A DNA stretch of 64,000 bases from JAJRVM01 sp041752115 (GCA_041752115.1 JBGSHS010000342.1:1-64000); one strand, 5' to 3'. Shown: positions 45,276-55,272, numbered from the stretch's first letter. The notes: generated from the letters alone by a model not told the origin. Translations and numbers: made by a program.

Positions 45276-46119
45276 GCGCGATTCCCTTTCTGGTTACCGT
45301 CAGTTGGAACGGATAGGTTCGATCTGCCGAAGCGAGTGCAGAGTGACCACCTCCGCGCTCGCCTCGGCGCGCGGCGGGCCGTCTGCTCGGTCCTCGCTCC
45401 TTGTGCTCCTCACCCGAGCGCCGCCTCCTGTCGACGCGAAAGATAGATTTGCGCCGACAATCGGTCCTGGTTCAATGGGGGGGGTGGTGCAAGGGTAGCT
45501 CTATGGAGGATGTGCTCCCATTATATCAAGGCTGAAGTGCCGTAACAGCGCCTAAGTCTGTTTGGTGAGTGGTAACGATCAGGCTGAGTTGAGCGGCTCC
45601 GGCAGTCAGGGCGGGGCAGCGTCAGGCCCTGACTGTATAGTCTATTGGAGGGGGTGTTGTGGATCGAGGGTGGAGGGGGTGCCGCGACCGAGGTGGCAAG
45701 GTGGGAGTGGGGGCAGCGGAGGTTGTGCAATATCTATCCATATGAATCGCAGTTTGGGTTATCATAGAGGCAAGTGTCGAGCGTGTTCGTTGAGCAGGCC
45801 GCGCGGCACGCTTGTCCAGGTATTTCGCGGCAATCGGTTATCAAGAGCTGCGGTGGTGCGCTGACGGGAGGTCTGGCAGACGGGAGGTCGTGCACTGCGA
45901 ACCCACGTATCGGCCGGCCGAAGCGCGCGGCCTCAGATGGGGCCACAGAGTCGATAAGAACCAGACGACGTTCGTCGTATCACGAGTTCAGGCGTCCGGG
46001 CGGCGAGACGTTTGCCCCGGTTGCGGTCGTACACTCGATGGTCAAGCTCGAGGGGCACCTTAGTTTCCAGGGCACTGTGTTCTGGGGACCAATGTCCGGA
46101 TCAGTGGTGAGAAGCGGCG
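45276..46119. other. 844-bp gap before the DUF1549 gene
   Basis: No coding region is convincing. It carries the hairpin 45603-45635 and purine-rich G-runs (45645-45720). Possible site of a non-coding RNA, but nothing shows expression. Confidence 0.45.
45603..45635. repeat. 10-bp perfect inverted repeat in a gene-free region
   Basis: CAGTCAGGGC (45603-45612), 13-nt loop, GCCCTGACTG (45626-45635). It is more than 320 bp from the nearest supported gene, so it is not an obvious gene terminator. Confidence 0.7.
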
Positions 46120-47709
46120 ATGGCCAGGTGGTTAGTTCTAGTGTGGTTTGTGGCAGGGTCTGCCCTGGCGGCCGGGAGCACCGTGGCGTGGGGCGCCGAC
46201 CGCGCCGTGCATCCCGTATTCGAGACGGAGGAGAATCTGAGTCCTCGGACGAAGGTCGATCGAGTCGTCTTTTCCCGTTTACGGCAGGCCGGAGTCGAGC
46301 CGGCCAACATCTGTTCCGACGCGGTCTTTCTGCGTCGTGTGTATCTGGATGTGATAGGAACTCTTCCCACGCTGGAAGAAGCTCAGCGTTTTCTAACGGA
46401 TGGCAGTCCCACGAAGCGCCGTGATCTGATCGAGGAGTTATTGCAGCGTGATGAGTACGCGGCGTACTGGGCTTTGAAATGGTGTGATCTGCTGCGGGTG
46501 AAAGCGGAGTTTCCCATCAACTTGTGGCCGAATGCCGTACAGGCTTACCACCGCTGGATCATCGCGAGTCTGAAGGAGAACAAGCCGTACGATCAATTTG
46601 TGCGCGAGATCTTAACTTACAGCGGCAGCAACTTTCGTGATGCGCAGGTGAACTTTTACCGTTCGACATCGTCGAAGGATCCGAAGGAACTGGCGCGAGC
46701 CGTAGCGTTGGCTTTCATGGGGTCGCGGGCCGAGAAGTGGCCGCCGGAGCAGTTGGCGGGGATGGCCACCTTCTTCTCCTATATTGGCTATAAGAAGACG
46801 ATGGAGTGGAAGGAAGAGATTGTCTATTTCGATTCCCAGAAGTTACTTGAGGCCGGCCCGGTCACGGCGACCTTTCCGGACGGAACCACGATCCAACTAT
46901 CAGCGGACAAAGACCCGCGGGAGGTCTTCGCCGATTGGCTGATCTCGCCCAAGAACCCTTGGTTTGCTCGCTGCATCGTCAATCGCGTCTGGTATTGGCT
47001 GTTGGGGCGCGGTGTGATCCACGAACCGGACGATATTCGGGACGATAATTTGCCGAGCAATCCCAAGCTACTGGAACTGCTCGAGAAGGACCTGATCGCG
47101 TCCCGCTACGACGTGAAGGAGTTGTTTCGCTCGATTCTGAATTCGAAAACGTACCAGCTGTCGTCGATTCCGCAGTCGGACAAGCCGGAAGTGGAGGTCT
47201 ATTTCGGCGCCTATCCGATCCGACGGCTCGATGCGGAAGTGCTGGTCGATGCCTTGTGTCAGATTACCGGGACGACGGAAGAGTACTCCAGTCCGATACC
47301 GGAACCCTTTACGTGGGTACCGGAGCACCAGCGCTCGATTGCACTGGCCGATGGCAGTATCACGAGTACGTTCCTGGAGATGTACGGTCGCCCGTCGCGC
47401 GATACCGGTCTGGAACTGGAGCGGAACAACAAGCCGAGTGCTGCGCAACGCCTGCACATGCTCAACTCGACCCATGTTCAGCGTAAGATTGAGCGGAGCG
47501 AGAAGCTGCGTGAGCTGACTCGGACCAGTCGTGAGACGCGGGAGGCTGTCACCAAACTGTATCTCACCATTTTGTCGCGACTACCAGCCGAACAGGAGTT
47601 GCGAGTGGTGGAGGAATACGGCAAAACGGAAGAGGGCCGCGGGCAGAATGCCTACACCGATCTGACGTGGGCCTTATTCAACAGCGTGGAATTTCAGTAT
47701 CGTCATTGA
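46120..47709 (+). CDS. Exported DUF1549/DUF1553 protein without cytochrome domain
   Basis: A 529-residue planctomycete-type protein. A signal peptide (residues 1-25) is followed by DUF1549 (VDRVVFSRLRQAGVEPAN, RRVYLDVIGTLPT, YAAYWALKWCDLLRVK) and DUF1553 (REVFADWLISPKNPWFARCIVNRVWYWLLGRG, RRLDAEVLVDALCQITG). The N-terminal CxxCH cytochrome module often fused in this family is absent. It occurs with DUF1501 proteins in sets thought to act on sulfated polysaccharide-derived substrates, but no reaction is proven. It is first in a rightward set with the DUF1501 and PPC-domain genes. Confidence 0.9.
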   Translation: MARWLVLVWFVAGSALAAGSTVAWGADRAVHPVFETEENLSPRTKVDRVVFSRLRQAGVEPANICSDAVFLRRVYLDVIGTLPTLEEAQRFLTDGSPTKRRDLIEELLQRDEYAAYWALKWCDLLRVKAEFPINLWPNAVQAYHRWIIASLKENKPYDQFVREILTYSGSNFRDAQVNFYRSTSSKDPKELARAVALAFMGSRAEKWPPEQLAGMATFFSYIGYKKTMEWKEEIVYFDSQKLLEAGPVTATFPDGTTIQLSADKDPREVFADWLISPKNPWFARCIVNRVWYWLLGRGVIHEPDDIRDDNLPSNPKLLELLEKDLIASRYDVKELFRSILNSKTYQLSSIPQSDKPEVEVYFGAYPIRRLDAEVLVDALCQITGTTEEYSSPIPEPFTWVPEHQRSIALADGSITSTFLEMYGRPSRDTGLELERNNKPSAAQRLHMLNSTHVQRKIERSEKLRELTRTSRETREAVTKLYLTILSRLPAEQELRVVEEYGKTEEGRGQNAYTDLTWALFNSVEFQYRH

Positions 47710-47868
47710 GTGTGTCGGCCAACTCTGCCGGCGCCGAGGGCATCGTGGCAGTTCGCAGCCTGGCGCAGGTCAGGGCATGGCCTGGGAGAAAGCGAAGGCC
47801 GGAGGGGCGTTGCGCGGGGATCGTTTGAGCAGCTGGCGAGTCAGTACAGAGAAAGGGGAGTCATCAGT

Positions 47869-49224
47869 ATGAACACGTATCGAGAATTGCTGTCGTCGAG
47901 CATGATCGGCGTGCCGATTACGCGCCGCTCACTGCTGCAGGCCGGCGCGGTGGGAGCCACTGGTTTCTGGCTGGCCGATCGCCACGCCAGGCCGGTGCAG
48001 GCGGACGCACCGACCGCCAAGGCCAAGGCTGTGATCCAGATCTGGTTGTGGGGAGGGCCACCCCATAACGACACGTTCGATCCCAAGCCGGAGTCCGGGT
48101 ACGACTATTGCGGTCCGCTCAACAAGACCGCGGCCACGAATGTGCCTGGGATTCACCTTGGGGAGCTGTTGCCCTTGCTGGCCAAGAATGCGGACAAAAT
48201 GGCCATCATTCGCAGCATGACGCACGGTCAGAACGGCCATGAGACAGCTGCCTACATGACTCAGACCGGTCACCCTGCCGGCGGCAAAGAAGTATATCCC
48301 TGTATTGGAGCCGTCGTATCTCGCTTCAAGGGATACGAAGGTGGTTATGAGGGCCTGATTCCTCCCTATGTCGTGCTGACGGAACCACAGGGCCGGTTTT
48401 CGGAAGCTGGTTTCATGGGTTCACGCTATAAGCCATTTGCCACAGGAGGCGACCCGGCTCGGCCTCGCTTTGCGGTGGAAGGAGTGGTTGCTGAGGGGAT
48501 TTCCGACGAGCGACAGCGTTCTCGCCGCAAACTGTTGGGCGATCTGAATTCACTGGCCCGGATGATGAACGGCGATCCACGCCTGGAAGCGGTGCGCAAG
48601 TGCGAAGAGGAAGCCTACGACCTGATCTTGGGTGACGCGGGTAAGGTCTTCGATCTGTCGCAAGAGAAGGACGACGTGCGGGAGAAGTACGGCCGTTCCA
48701 CATTCGGCCAATCCTGCCTGGTGGCACGGCGTTTGATTGAGAAGGGGGTGCGCTACGTCACCATAAATTCCGGCGGCTGGGATACGCACAAGGAGCACTT
48801 CGAGGCGATGCGCCGCATGCTCCCGATGCTCGACAAGGGCATGTCGTCGCTGTTGGAGGATCTGGCCCAGCGCGGCCTGCTCGACAGCACCATTGTCTGG
48901 TGTGGAGGCGAGTTCGGACGTACACCCGATGTGCAATGGGAACCGCCGTGGAACGGCGGACGTAGCCACCACGGTGCGGTGTTTTCGAGTGTGGTCGCTG
49001 GCGGTGGATTCAAGGGGGGCGCGGTTGTTGGGGCTTCGGACAGCAAAGCCGTGAATGTCCAGGACCGCCCGGTTTATCCGTGGGATCTGTTAGGGAGCAT
49101 GTATGAACTGCTGGGGATCGATCCCGACGGGACGGTCAAACATCCGCAGGGCATGGACATGCGATTACTCCCCACCAAGGAAGATGGAGTCGAAGTCGGT
49201 GGTCGGCTGAAGGAAATCACCTGA
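47869..49224 (+). CDS. Tat-exported DUF1501 protein
   Basis: This 451-residue protein has a twin-arginine signal (TRRSLLQAGAVGATGFWLAD) and sulfatase-like DUF1501 motifs: WLWGGPPHNDTFDPKPES, GGWDTHKEHFE, GGEFGRTPDVQW and GGRSHHG. The fold is alkaline-phosphatase-like with metal ligands Asp/His visible. Its partner family is the preceding DUF1549/1553 protein (160-bp gap). AAGGGGAG lies 8 nt before ATG 47869; the frame is open upstream to the preceding stop. Confidence 0.92.
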   Translation: MNTYRELLSSSMIGVPITRRSLLQAGAVGATGFWLADRHARPVQADAPTAKAKAVIQIWLWGGPPHNDTFDPKPESGYDYCGPLNKTAATNVPGIHLGELLPLLAKNADKMAIIRSMTHGQNGHETAAYMTQTGHPAGGKEVYPCIGAVVSRFKGYEGGYEGLIPPYVVLTEPQGRFSEAGFMGSRYKPFATGGDPARPRFAVEGVVAEGISDERQRSRRKLLGDLNSLARMMNGDPRLEAVRKCEEEAYDLILGDAGKVFDLSQEKDDVREKYGRSTFGQSCLVARRLIEKGVRYVTINSGGWDTHKEHFEAMRRMLPMLDKGMSSLLEDLAQRGLLDSTIVWCGGEFGRTPDVQWEPPWNGGRSHHGAVFSSVVAGGGFKGGAVVGASDSKAVNVQDRPVYPWDLLGSMYELLGIDPDGTVKHPQGMDMRLLPTKEDGVEVGGRLKEIT

Positions 49225-49357
49225 CGTCCACTGCCGACGCGCTGTCTGCTGGGCGAGTCGCAGCCTGTTCACTCCGGGCTTGCCACCCGTTTCCGCAGAC
49301 CGCCGCAGGCAATGTCGCTCCGCCGAGTGGAATCGGCTGTGACTGGGATTCAGACCA

Positions 49358-49378
49358 TCACAGGCCGGTGGCCTGTGA
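49358..49378. terminator. 9-bp hairpin after the DUF1501 gene
   Basis: TCACAGGCC, loop GGT, GGCCTGTGA. It stands 134 bp after the DUF1501 stop and 139 bp before the PPC-domain gene, with no T-tract. It could end or attenuate the transcript. Confidence 0.45.
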
Positions 49379-49516
49379 AGAGGTCTCCGGTTCCCTTGTG
49401 GTCCTCTTTCCGCCCATTTCTCGAGCCCCGCCGAATGTTCGACATGGTCGGGAGGGACTAAGGAGAACGATGTGGAGGACTTTTCGAGCACATCCGACAT
49501 GTACCCGGAGGAGACG

Positions 49517-51832
49517 ATGGTGAATTGGCGATCCCACTGGTCGACCAAGTTGACTGTCACGTTGGCCAGTTTATGGGCTGCACTCATGGGTGGCAGCAGT
49601 CTGCTGCTTGCTCAGCAGGGGCGAGAGCCGGATATCGGGTACGTCTACCCGGCCGGCGGGCAAGTGGGGACAGAGCTGACAGTGACCATAGGTGGTCAGT
49701 TTCTGGAGGGAGCGACCAGTCTCTACATTTCCGGGGCGGGAGCGGTTGCCTCAGACCTGACATTCGACCGTCCCTTGTCGAATTTTGAAGTCAACGTATT
49801 GCAGGACAAGCTCGAGAAGGCGCGCGAAAAGCTGCAGGCTCAAGGGAAGGAAGTCAACCTGGGGCGCCGCGAAGGCGCGGTTGCTGAGTTCCTCAAATTG
49901 CTGGCGGACGTGGACGTCACGGAGGAGGATCTGAAGAAACTGGAGGAATATCGCGAGCGCGAGAACGATCCGAAACGGCAGCTGAATCCGCAACTTGAAC
50001 AGACGATTACCGCCAAGTTGACGATTGCCGGCGATGCCGGGGCAGGACGCCGCGACTTGCGGGTGGTAACTCCCACCGGCATCTCCAACCCGCTGGCGTT
50101 CTACGTCAGTCCCTATCCGAGCATTCAGGAGCAGGAGCCGAACAACATCTCGGCGCAGAACACGATTACGACGCCGCTGCCGCTGGTCCTGCACGGTCAG
50201 ATCATGCCGGGTGATGTCGATCGGTTTCGGTTCGAAGCCAAGAAGGGAGATCGGCTGGTGTTGGTGGCTCAGGCGCGCGAGTTGATGCCCTATCTGGCCG
50301 ACGCCGTTCCGGGCTGGTTTCAGGCCACGCTCGCCCTGTTCGATCAGAACGGACGGGAAGTGGCGTATGCTGACGACTACCAGTTCCAGCCGGATCCGGT
50401 CCTTTACTATCGCATTCCGGCCGATGGTGCCTACGAAGTGGAGATTAAGGACTCGATCTTCCGCGGCCGCGAGGACTTCGTCTATCGCATTGAAGTGGGG
50501 GAATTGCCATTCCTGAAATCGGTTTTCCCTCTGGGTGCTCATGTGGGTGAGTCGGTGACGGTGGAAGTGGATGGCTGGAACTTGCCGGTGGAGACGCTCG
50601 CGCTCGATTACGAGACCAAAGAGATCGGTCGCACGTGGGTCAGCGTTCCGAGTCGCAAGCAGGTTTCGAATCGAGTCCCCTTCGAAGTGGATGATTTGCT
50701 GGAGATGAGAGATCAGGAACCGAACAGCGACATTGCCTCGGCGCAAATGCTCAAGCCACCCTGTATCGTCAACGGCCGAATTGACTCGCCCGGCGATTGG
50801 GATGTGTACCGGTTCGACGGTCGCACCGGTGGGCAGGTGTCGTTGGAGATTGTCGCCCGTCGCCTGAATTCCCCGATGGATTCACTGCTGAAAGTGACCG
50901 ATGCCAACGGCAAGCAGTTGATGATCAACGATGATACGGAGGATAAGGGTTCAGGGCTGGTCACGCACCATGCTGATTCGCAGCTGCAATTCAGTCTGCC
51001 GGAGACCGGTGCGTTCTACGTACATGTCGGCGATACGCAGAAGAAAGGGGGCAAGGAATATGCTTATCGGCTGCGCGTCAGCGCCCGGCAGCCCGATTTC
51101 GCCCTGCGCGTGGTCCCTTCCGGTATCAATGCGCGCTCCAATTCGGTTGTTCCCATCACGGTCTTTGCATTGCGTCGCGACGGATTCCAGGAGGACATAC
51201 GCCTCGAACTGCTCAACGCTCCACCCGGATTCGAGTTGAGCGGAGGCTGGGTGCCAGCCAACGAAGAAAGTGAAGAACTGACGCTCACCATTCCTCCCAA
51301 TACCAAAGAGGGAATATATCCACTGACTCTGGTGGGACGAGCAGAAGTCCGGGGCCGCGATGTGGTCCGTCAGGCCGCAGCGGCCGACGACATGATGCAG
51401 GCGTTCTTCTACCGCCACCTCGTGACGGCCGAAGAGCTGCTGGTTTCCGTGTCGGAGAAAGCGATTGTGCGAGCCGGCATGCGCCGCGGCGGCAAAGAGG
51501 TTTCTCCTGAGGAGGCGATACAGATCCCATCAGGCGGAACGGCACGCTATCAGTTGCCCATACCAAACCGCCCCAATCTCAATGACGTTCAAGTGGAACT
51601 GAGTAGTCCCCCGCCAGGTATCGCGATCCTGCGTATGATACGCGGGCCGGGAGGGCTGATCATGCTGTTCTCGGCCGACGCCGAAACGGCCAAGCCGGGG
51701 CTTAAAGGAAATCTGGTCCTGAACGTCTTTGTGGAACGTACGGTGCCGGGACGCAACGGCAAGCCGGGATCGAAACGCAAGGTCCCTATCGGCACGTTCC
51801 CGGCCATCCCCTTCGAAGTGACCGGCGGCTAA
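49517..51832 (+). CDS. Exported protein with two PPC (pre-peptidase C-terminal) domains
   Basis: A 771-residue protein with a signal peptide (residues 1-34). The opening VYPAGGQVGTELTVTIGGQF is an Ig-like/IPT-type beginning. Two bacterial PPC domains follow, at about 215-340 (EQEPNNISAQNTITTPLPL, GDVDRFRFEAKKGDRLVL) and 400-530 (DQEPNSDIASAQM, GDWDVYRFDGRTGG). The remainder is beta-rich. No protease domain is attached, so it likely binds rather than cleaves. GGAGGAG lies 5 nt before ATG 49517. It is the third gene of the DUF1549/DUF1501 set. Confidence 0.85.
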   Translation: MVNWRSHWSTKLTVTLASLWAALMGGSSLLLAQQGREPDIGYVYPAGGQVGTELTVTIGGQFLEGATSLYISGAGAVASDLTFDRPLSNFEVNVLQDKLEKAREKLQAQGKEVNLGRREGAVAEFLKLLADVDVTEEDLKKLEEYRERENDPKRQLNPQLEQTITAKLTIAGDAGAGRRDLRVVTPTGISNPLAFYVSPYPSIQEQEPNNISAQNTITTPLPLVLHGQIMPGDVDRFRFEAKKGDRLVLVAQARELMPYLADAVPGWFQATLALFDQNGREVAYADDYQFQPDPVLYYRIPADGAYEVEIKDSIFRGREDFVYRIEVGELPFLKSVFPLGAHVGESVTVEVDGWNLPVETLALDYETKEIGRTWVSVPSRKQVSNRVPFEVDDLLEMRDQEPNSDIASAQMLKPPCIVNGRIDSPGDWDVYRFDGRTGGQVSLEIVARRLNSPMDSLLKVTDANGKQLMINDDTEDKGSGLVTHHADSQLQFSLPETGAFYVHVGDTQKKGGKEYAYRLRVSARQPDFALRVVPSGINARSNSVVPITVFALRRDGFQEDIRLELLNAPPGFELSGGWVPANEESEELTLTIPPNTKEGIYPLTLVGRAEVRGRDVVRQAAAADDMMQAFFYRHLVTAEELLVSVSEKAIVRAGMRRGGKEVSPEEAIQIPSGGTARYQLPIPNRPNLNDVQVELSSPPPGIAILRMIRGPGGLIMLFSADAETAKPGLKGNLVLNVFVERTVPGRNGKPGSKRKVPIGTFPAIPFEVTGG

Positions 51833-51879
51833 CCCCCCATGCATCCACCAGCTCGGCTTCAACGGTAGTCAGCATGGCT

Positions 51880-53457
51880 CTACCGCGACGAGTCTGTTCC
51901 CCCTGAATCGACGACGTGACTTCCGGGCACGCGGAGGGCGAAGAGGCGGTTCTGTGTCGGCAGCAACAAGATGTCACCGGCGACCACGGGTGTGATCGCC
52001 AGACTGCGCACACGTCCCTGTGCGAGTACTCGCTTCTCGCGTCCTGCCTGCAGGATCCAGAAGCGGAACTTATCGTTGCTGATGTAGACCCGGCCTCGAT
52101 GGACCAGCGGCGTGGCGCACCAGACACCGCCCAGCAGATCGTGATGCCACAACCGCTCACCACGGACGGCGTCAAAGCAGTGCAGGTGGCCCGAGTAGTC
52201 TGCCACGTATAAGAGCCCGTCCTCGATCACGACGTCCGACAAGGTCCGCCCGACCTCCCGCGAATCCCACACTTTCTGGCCAGTAGCCCCGTCAATACAG
52301 GACAGAATACCGGCTCCCGGGCCGTGAACAGGGCTTTGGCCAATGGTAACGTAAATCCGTCCGTTCCAGACGACTGGTGTGGCGATCACTTCACTCGGTC
52401 CCTCCGTGCTGATCTTGTTCCAGCGGGCATACGGTATGGGCTGCCCATTGCGCTGACGATAATCGGCTGGACAACAGTCGTATTGCCAGGACAACTCCAG
52501 CGTCTTCACGTCGCCCGGCTCGGACGGCGATGATACGGGCTTGAACGCGTACAGCACGCCGTCCCCTCCGCCAAAGAGGATCATGGTCTGGCCACCAAAC
52601 TCCGCCACCACAGGCGATGACCACTGGCCATGAAACATGCGTCGACCGATGTTGAGGCCGTCAACGGCCGCAAGCTGGCCGGTCTGTTTGTCCAGCGCGA
52701 TCAGACTCGGGGCATCCGGCGAAGGGACGACGTTGTGCGTATCATCTACACCGTTAGATGTGCACGCATAGACGAAGTCCCCGCATACGACGGGTGAATT
52801 GCCGCAGACATCGTGTGGGATCACGGCCAGATTGGTAATCATGTCGTACTGCCACACAATGTCTCCATCCTCAGGCGTCAAGCGATAGGGGTGCCCCGCT
52901 GGCAGTCCGAAATACGCCAGCTCGTCCACAAATGGTCCAGCATTCCCGTCGGACTGCCCGAGTCGATCAACGCACAGGATGTCGCCACGCGGTCCTACCA
53001 GATAGAGTCGATTTCCGTCCACAGCCGGACGCGAACACACACCGCATTTCCAATGGTTGAAGTGCATTGGTGGCGCGGTACCAGCCATGTAGCGGGGAAT
53101 CGGCAGTTGCCACTTGCGCGCGCCTGTCTGCAGGTCGAGACACATCAGGATCCCACCGCCGGTGCTTTCGACCGCCGGATGGTCAATCGCCGAGTCGTTC
53201 ACGCCAATCAACAGATCGTTGCCATCAACTCGCGGAACTGTGTACTGATGATCGCCCAAAGGCAGGTCCCACACGAGCTGTTCCTGGGTGAAAACCGTGG
53301 GTAATTCAGGCGAGCGGGCACCGGGATGTGACTGCGCGAACAGCGGACCGGGCAGTTGGCAGACGACAGCACACAAGAACCATCCACACGCGAGGGTGTT
53401 GCGCAGGAGTGCCGACCTGGTATTGACGAAAATCGTTCGGGTGCGTGTGGGATTCAC
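51880..53457 (-). CDS. Exported PQQ-like beta-propeller protein
   Basis: This 525-residue protein has a signal peptide (to about residue 41, PGPLFAQ) and repeated beta-propeller blades with the tryptophan-docking type GARKWQLPIP, GDIVWQYDM, GQKVWDSREVG and GERLWHHDLLGG. It resembles PQQ-dependent dehydrogenase-like or BamB-like repeat proteins. I see no quinone or calcium ligand set, so it may be a scaffold rather than an enzyme. The start is GTG 53457. It converges with the PPC-domain gene (47-bp gap). Confidence 0.85.
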   Translation of the reverse strand: MNPTRTRTIFVNTRSALLRNTLACGWFLCAVVCQLPGPLFAQSHPGARSPELPTVFTQEQLVWDLPLGDHQYTVPRVDGNDLLIGVNDSAIDHPAVESTGGGILMCLDLQTGARKWQLPIPRYMAGTAPPMHFNHWKCGVCSRPAVDGNRLYLVGPRGDILCVDRLGQSDGNAGPFVDELAYFGLPAGHPYRLTPEDGDIVWQYDMITNLAVIPHDVCGNSPVVCGDFVYACTSNGVDDTHNVVPSPDAPSLIALDKQTGQLAAVDGLNIGRRMFHGQWSSPVVAEFGGQTMILFGGGDGVLYAFKPVSSPSEPGDVKTLELSWQYDCCPADYRQRNGQPIPYARWNKISTEGPSEVIATPVVWNGRIYVTIGQSPVHGPGAGILSCIDGATGQKVWDSREVGRTLSDVVIEDGLLYVADYSGHLHCFDAVRGERLWHHDLLGGVWCATPLVHRGRVYISNDKFRFWILQAGREKRVLAQGRVRSLAITPVVAGDILLLPTQNRLFALRVPGSHVVDSGGTDSSR

Positions 53458-53860
53458 GGCAGTGTCGCCTTATGAAATGATCGGTTGGCATAGGCTGAAA
53501 GAACGGCGTCGTGCCGTGAGCAACGACGGATGCTGCTGGCGTTATCGCTCACCGAGGCGCTGAACCGCAGAATATCGAACAAGGAATGTCCAATTTCCCA
53601 ACGGGAAAGGCACCTCTCAGAGCTCTCCGCAATTGCTCGGTGTGTCGTTCACGCGGCGTCTTTTCTGCCTGAGACATTCTACACTGTTTGTGTGTTAATC
53701 TGCGCGTCTTCAAGCCGATCGAGACTAACCAGCCGGTTCCTTCGGCGGAATGCCTGTTCTTAACTCTCCCCCCTCAACCTGGCCTGAGAAAACGGGCCGA
53801 CGTTCGGGAGTATACCGGAGATGAGGCAGGTGAGCCGTCATATCAGCCCACCCTCGACCT
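53458..53860. other. 403-bp gap carrying repeat copy C
   Basis: Its only notable feature is the dispersed repeat at 53551-53590. Short reading frames are unsupported. Confidence 0.55.
53551..53590 (+). repeat. Dispersed intergenic repeat, copy C
   Basis: ACCGAGGCG (53551-53559) and the 27-bp core (53564-53590) match copy A at 30192-30232, with a spacer one base shorter. Confidence 0.85.
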
Positions 53861-54379
53861 CTACCAGGTCTCCTGATGCACGGCGCTTGCGCGAAAACGA
53901 GTGCGCGGCGGCGGTGATTCGTCTGGCCAGCCGACCGAGACGATGGCCACCGGTACGATGTGTTCGGGGAGTCCCAGCAGCGTCCGCAAGTGAGCCACGC
54001 GAGCTGGTCGGGGATGTACTCCCAGCCAACACGCTCCCAGCCCCATCATGCTGGCCGCCAGCAGCATGTTCTCGACCGCGGCTGAGCAATCTTGCAGCAG
54101 GTAGGACAGCTGGCCATCGTGCGCTCGCTGAATATCGCCGCAGACGACAATCCCCAACGCGGCGTCGGCCAGCATTTTGCCGTTGGGCAGCCCTTCCACG
54201 ATGCGCTGGCGAGTCGTACGGTTCCGCACGACGATGAAATGCCATGGGTCCTTGGCCACGGCCGAGGGTGCCGACATGGCAGCTTCAAGCAGGTCTTGCA
54301 CTATCGCATCATCAACGTCTCGATCCTGATAAAGACGCACGCTGCGTCGTGAGAAAAGACTGTTCAAGAGCGGGTTCAT
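53861..54379 (-). CDS. Nitroreductase-family protein
   Basis: A 172-residue FMN-dependent nitroreductase-like protein. It begins LFSRRSVRLYQDRDVDDAIV with the FMN-contacting RRSVR, then AAMSAPSAVAKDPWHFIVV, ENMLLAASMMGLGACWLGV and VPVAIVSVGWPDE. The length fits the short nitroreductase group. Two close in-frame ATGs (54388, 54379) are possible; I use the second. A GC hairpin (54394-54408) sits in the leader and no Shine-Dalgarno is visible. Substrate unknown. Confidence 0.9.
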   Translation of the reverse strand: MNPLLNSLFSRRSVRLYQDRDVDDAIVQDLLEAAMSAPSAVAKDPWHFIVVRNRTTRQRIVEGLPNGKMLADAALGIVVCGDIQRAHDGQLSYLLQDCSAAVENMLLAASMMGLGACWLGVHPRPARVAHLRTLLGLPEHIVPVAIVSVGWPDESPPPRTRFRASAVHQETW

Positions 54380-54741
54380 GGTCAACATCCAGAGGCGGCG
54401 AAGCCGCCGGCCAAAATCCAGAAACTATGAACGCCTGACGCGTTTCCCTGTGGTTTCTTGTCCACACGATCGGCTGCCGAACGCACATCCCGCCGTCCGA
54501 TACGCGACATGTCGCACGGCGGATGCGATCCACGACAGACTCCCATGATACCCACCGGACCGACAGCGACAAGCAGACTCCCCCCGAGCAGAACGGGCAG
54601 ATGCTCGATCCGTCTCGCCCTCTGTACGCCGAATGACTGGACCCAGGCCGCGCCGCAATTTATGCTCAGCCGTACGCTGCACGCCCGGCACATTGCCAGG
54701 TGGACCGAGGCATCGCAGTGGGTGCGCAGGAATGGTGTGCT
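54380..54741. other. 362-bp divergent region, nitroreductase and AIG2-like genes
   Basis: It holds the leader hairpin 54394-54408. No other feature is supported; long frames on either strand lack conserved sequence. Confidence 0.45.
54394..54408 (-). promoter_or_regulatory. GC hairpin in the nitroreductase leader
   Basis: GGCGGC, loop GAA, GCCGCC, 6-15 bp before the candidate start codons. It could hide the ribosome-binding region; a REP-like element is an alternative. Confidence 0.35.
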
Positions 54742-55155
54742 ATGGCTGATGAGTACCTGTTTGTCTATGGAACGCTCAAGCGGCGCGGAGGCAGCGCCGC
54801 GCATGAGATGCTCACGCAATCCGCTACCTACGTTGCGGATGCAGCCTTCCAGGGCCGCTTGTACCTTGTCAGCTGGTACCCGGCTGTGGTGGAATCCGAC
54901 GAGTCGAACGATCAGGTATACGGCGAGGTCTACCGGCTGAGCGACCCGCTGCGGGTGTTGGAGCGGCTTGATCGTTATGAAGGTTGTGGCGAGCCGGGCG
55001 CCGAGTACGAGCGTCATCAGCGGCCGGTCGTCCTGTCGACGGGCGAAACGCGGGCGACCTGGATCTACCTCTACCAGCATTCCACGCAGTCGCTGCAGCG
55101 GATCGAGTCGGGTGAGTTCTGCTGGTTGGGGCAGCGAGACGATGATTCGCACTGA
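54742..55155 (+). CDS. Gamma-glutamylcyclotransferase (AIG2-like) family protein
   Basis: This 137-residue protein has the family's opening FVYGTLKRRGGSAA, GRLYLVSWYPAVVES and YGEVYRLSDPLRVLERLDRYEG, matching AIG2/GGCT-like proteins (PF06094). Members release 5-oxoproline from gamma-glutamyl compounds, but many are unassigned. The start ATG 54742 has AGGA about 11 nt upstream. No glutathione genes adjoin it. Confidence 0.88.
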   Translation: MADEYLFVYGTLKRRGGSAAHEMLTQSATYVADAAFQGRLYLVSWYPAVVESDESNDQVYGEVYRLSDPLRVLERLDRYEGCGEPGAEYERHQRPVVLSTGETRATWIYLYQHSTQSLQRIESGEFCWLGQRDDDSH

Positions 55156-55220
55156 GTCAACCACCGTGATCGCGGGAATTGTTTCTTGAATACCGCGGGT
55201 TCACCCTGGGAAGATGAAAG

Positions 55221-55248
55221 GCCGGGACAGCAGCCGTGGCTGCCCGGC
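55221..55248. repeat. Bulged GC hairpin between convergent genes
   Basis: GCCGGG, then bulge ACAG, inner stem CAGC-CGTG-GCTG, then CCCGGC. It lies 65 bp after the AIG2-like stop and could act as a terminator. Confidence 0.4.
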
Positions 55249-55272
55249 TCGTGGTCGCACAATATTGGTCAC

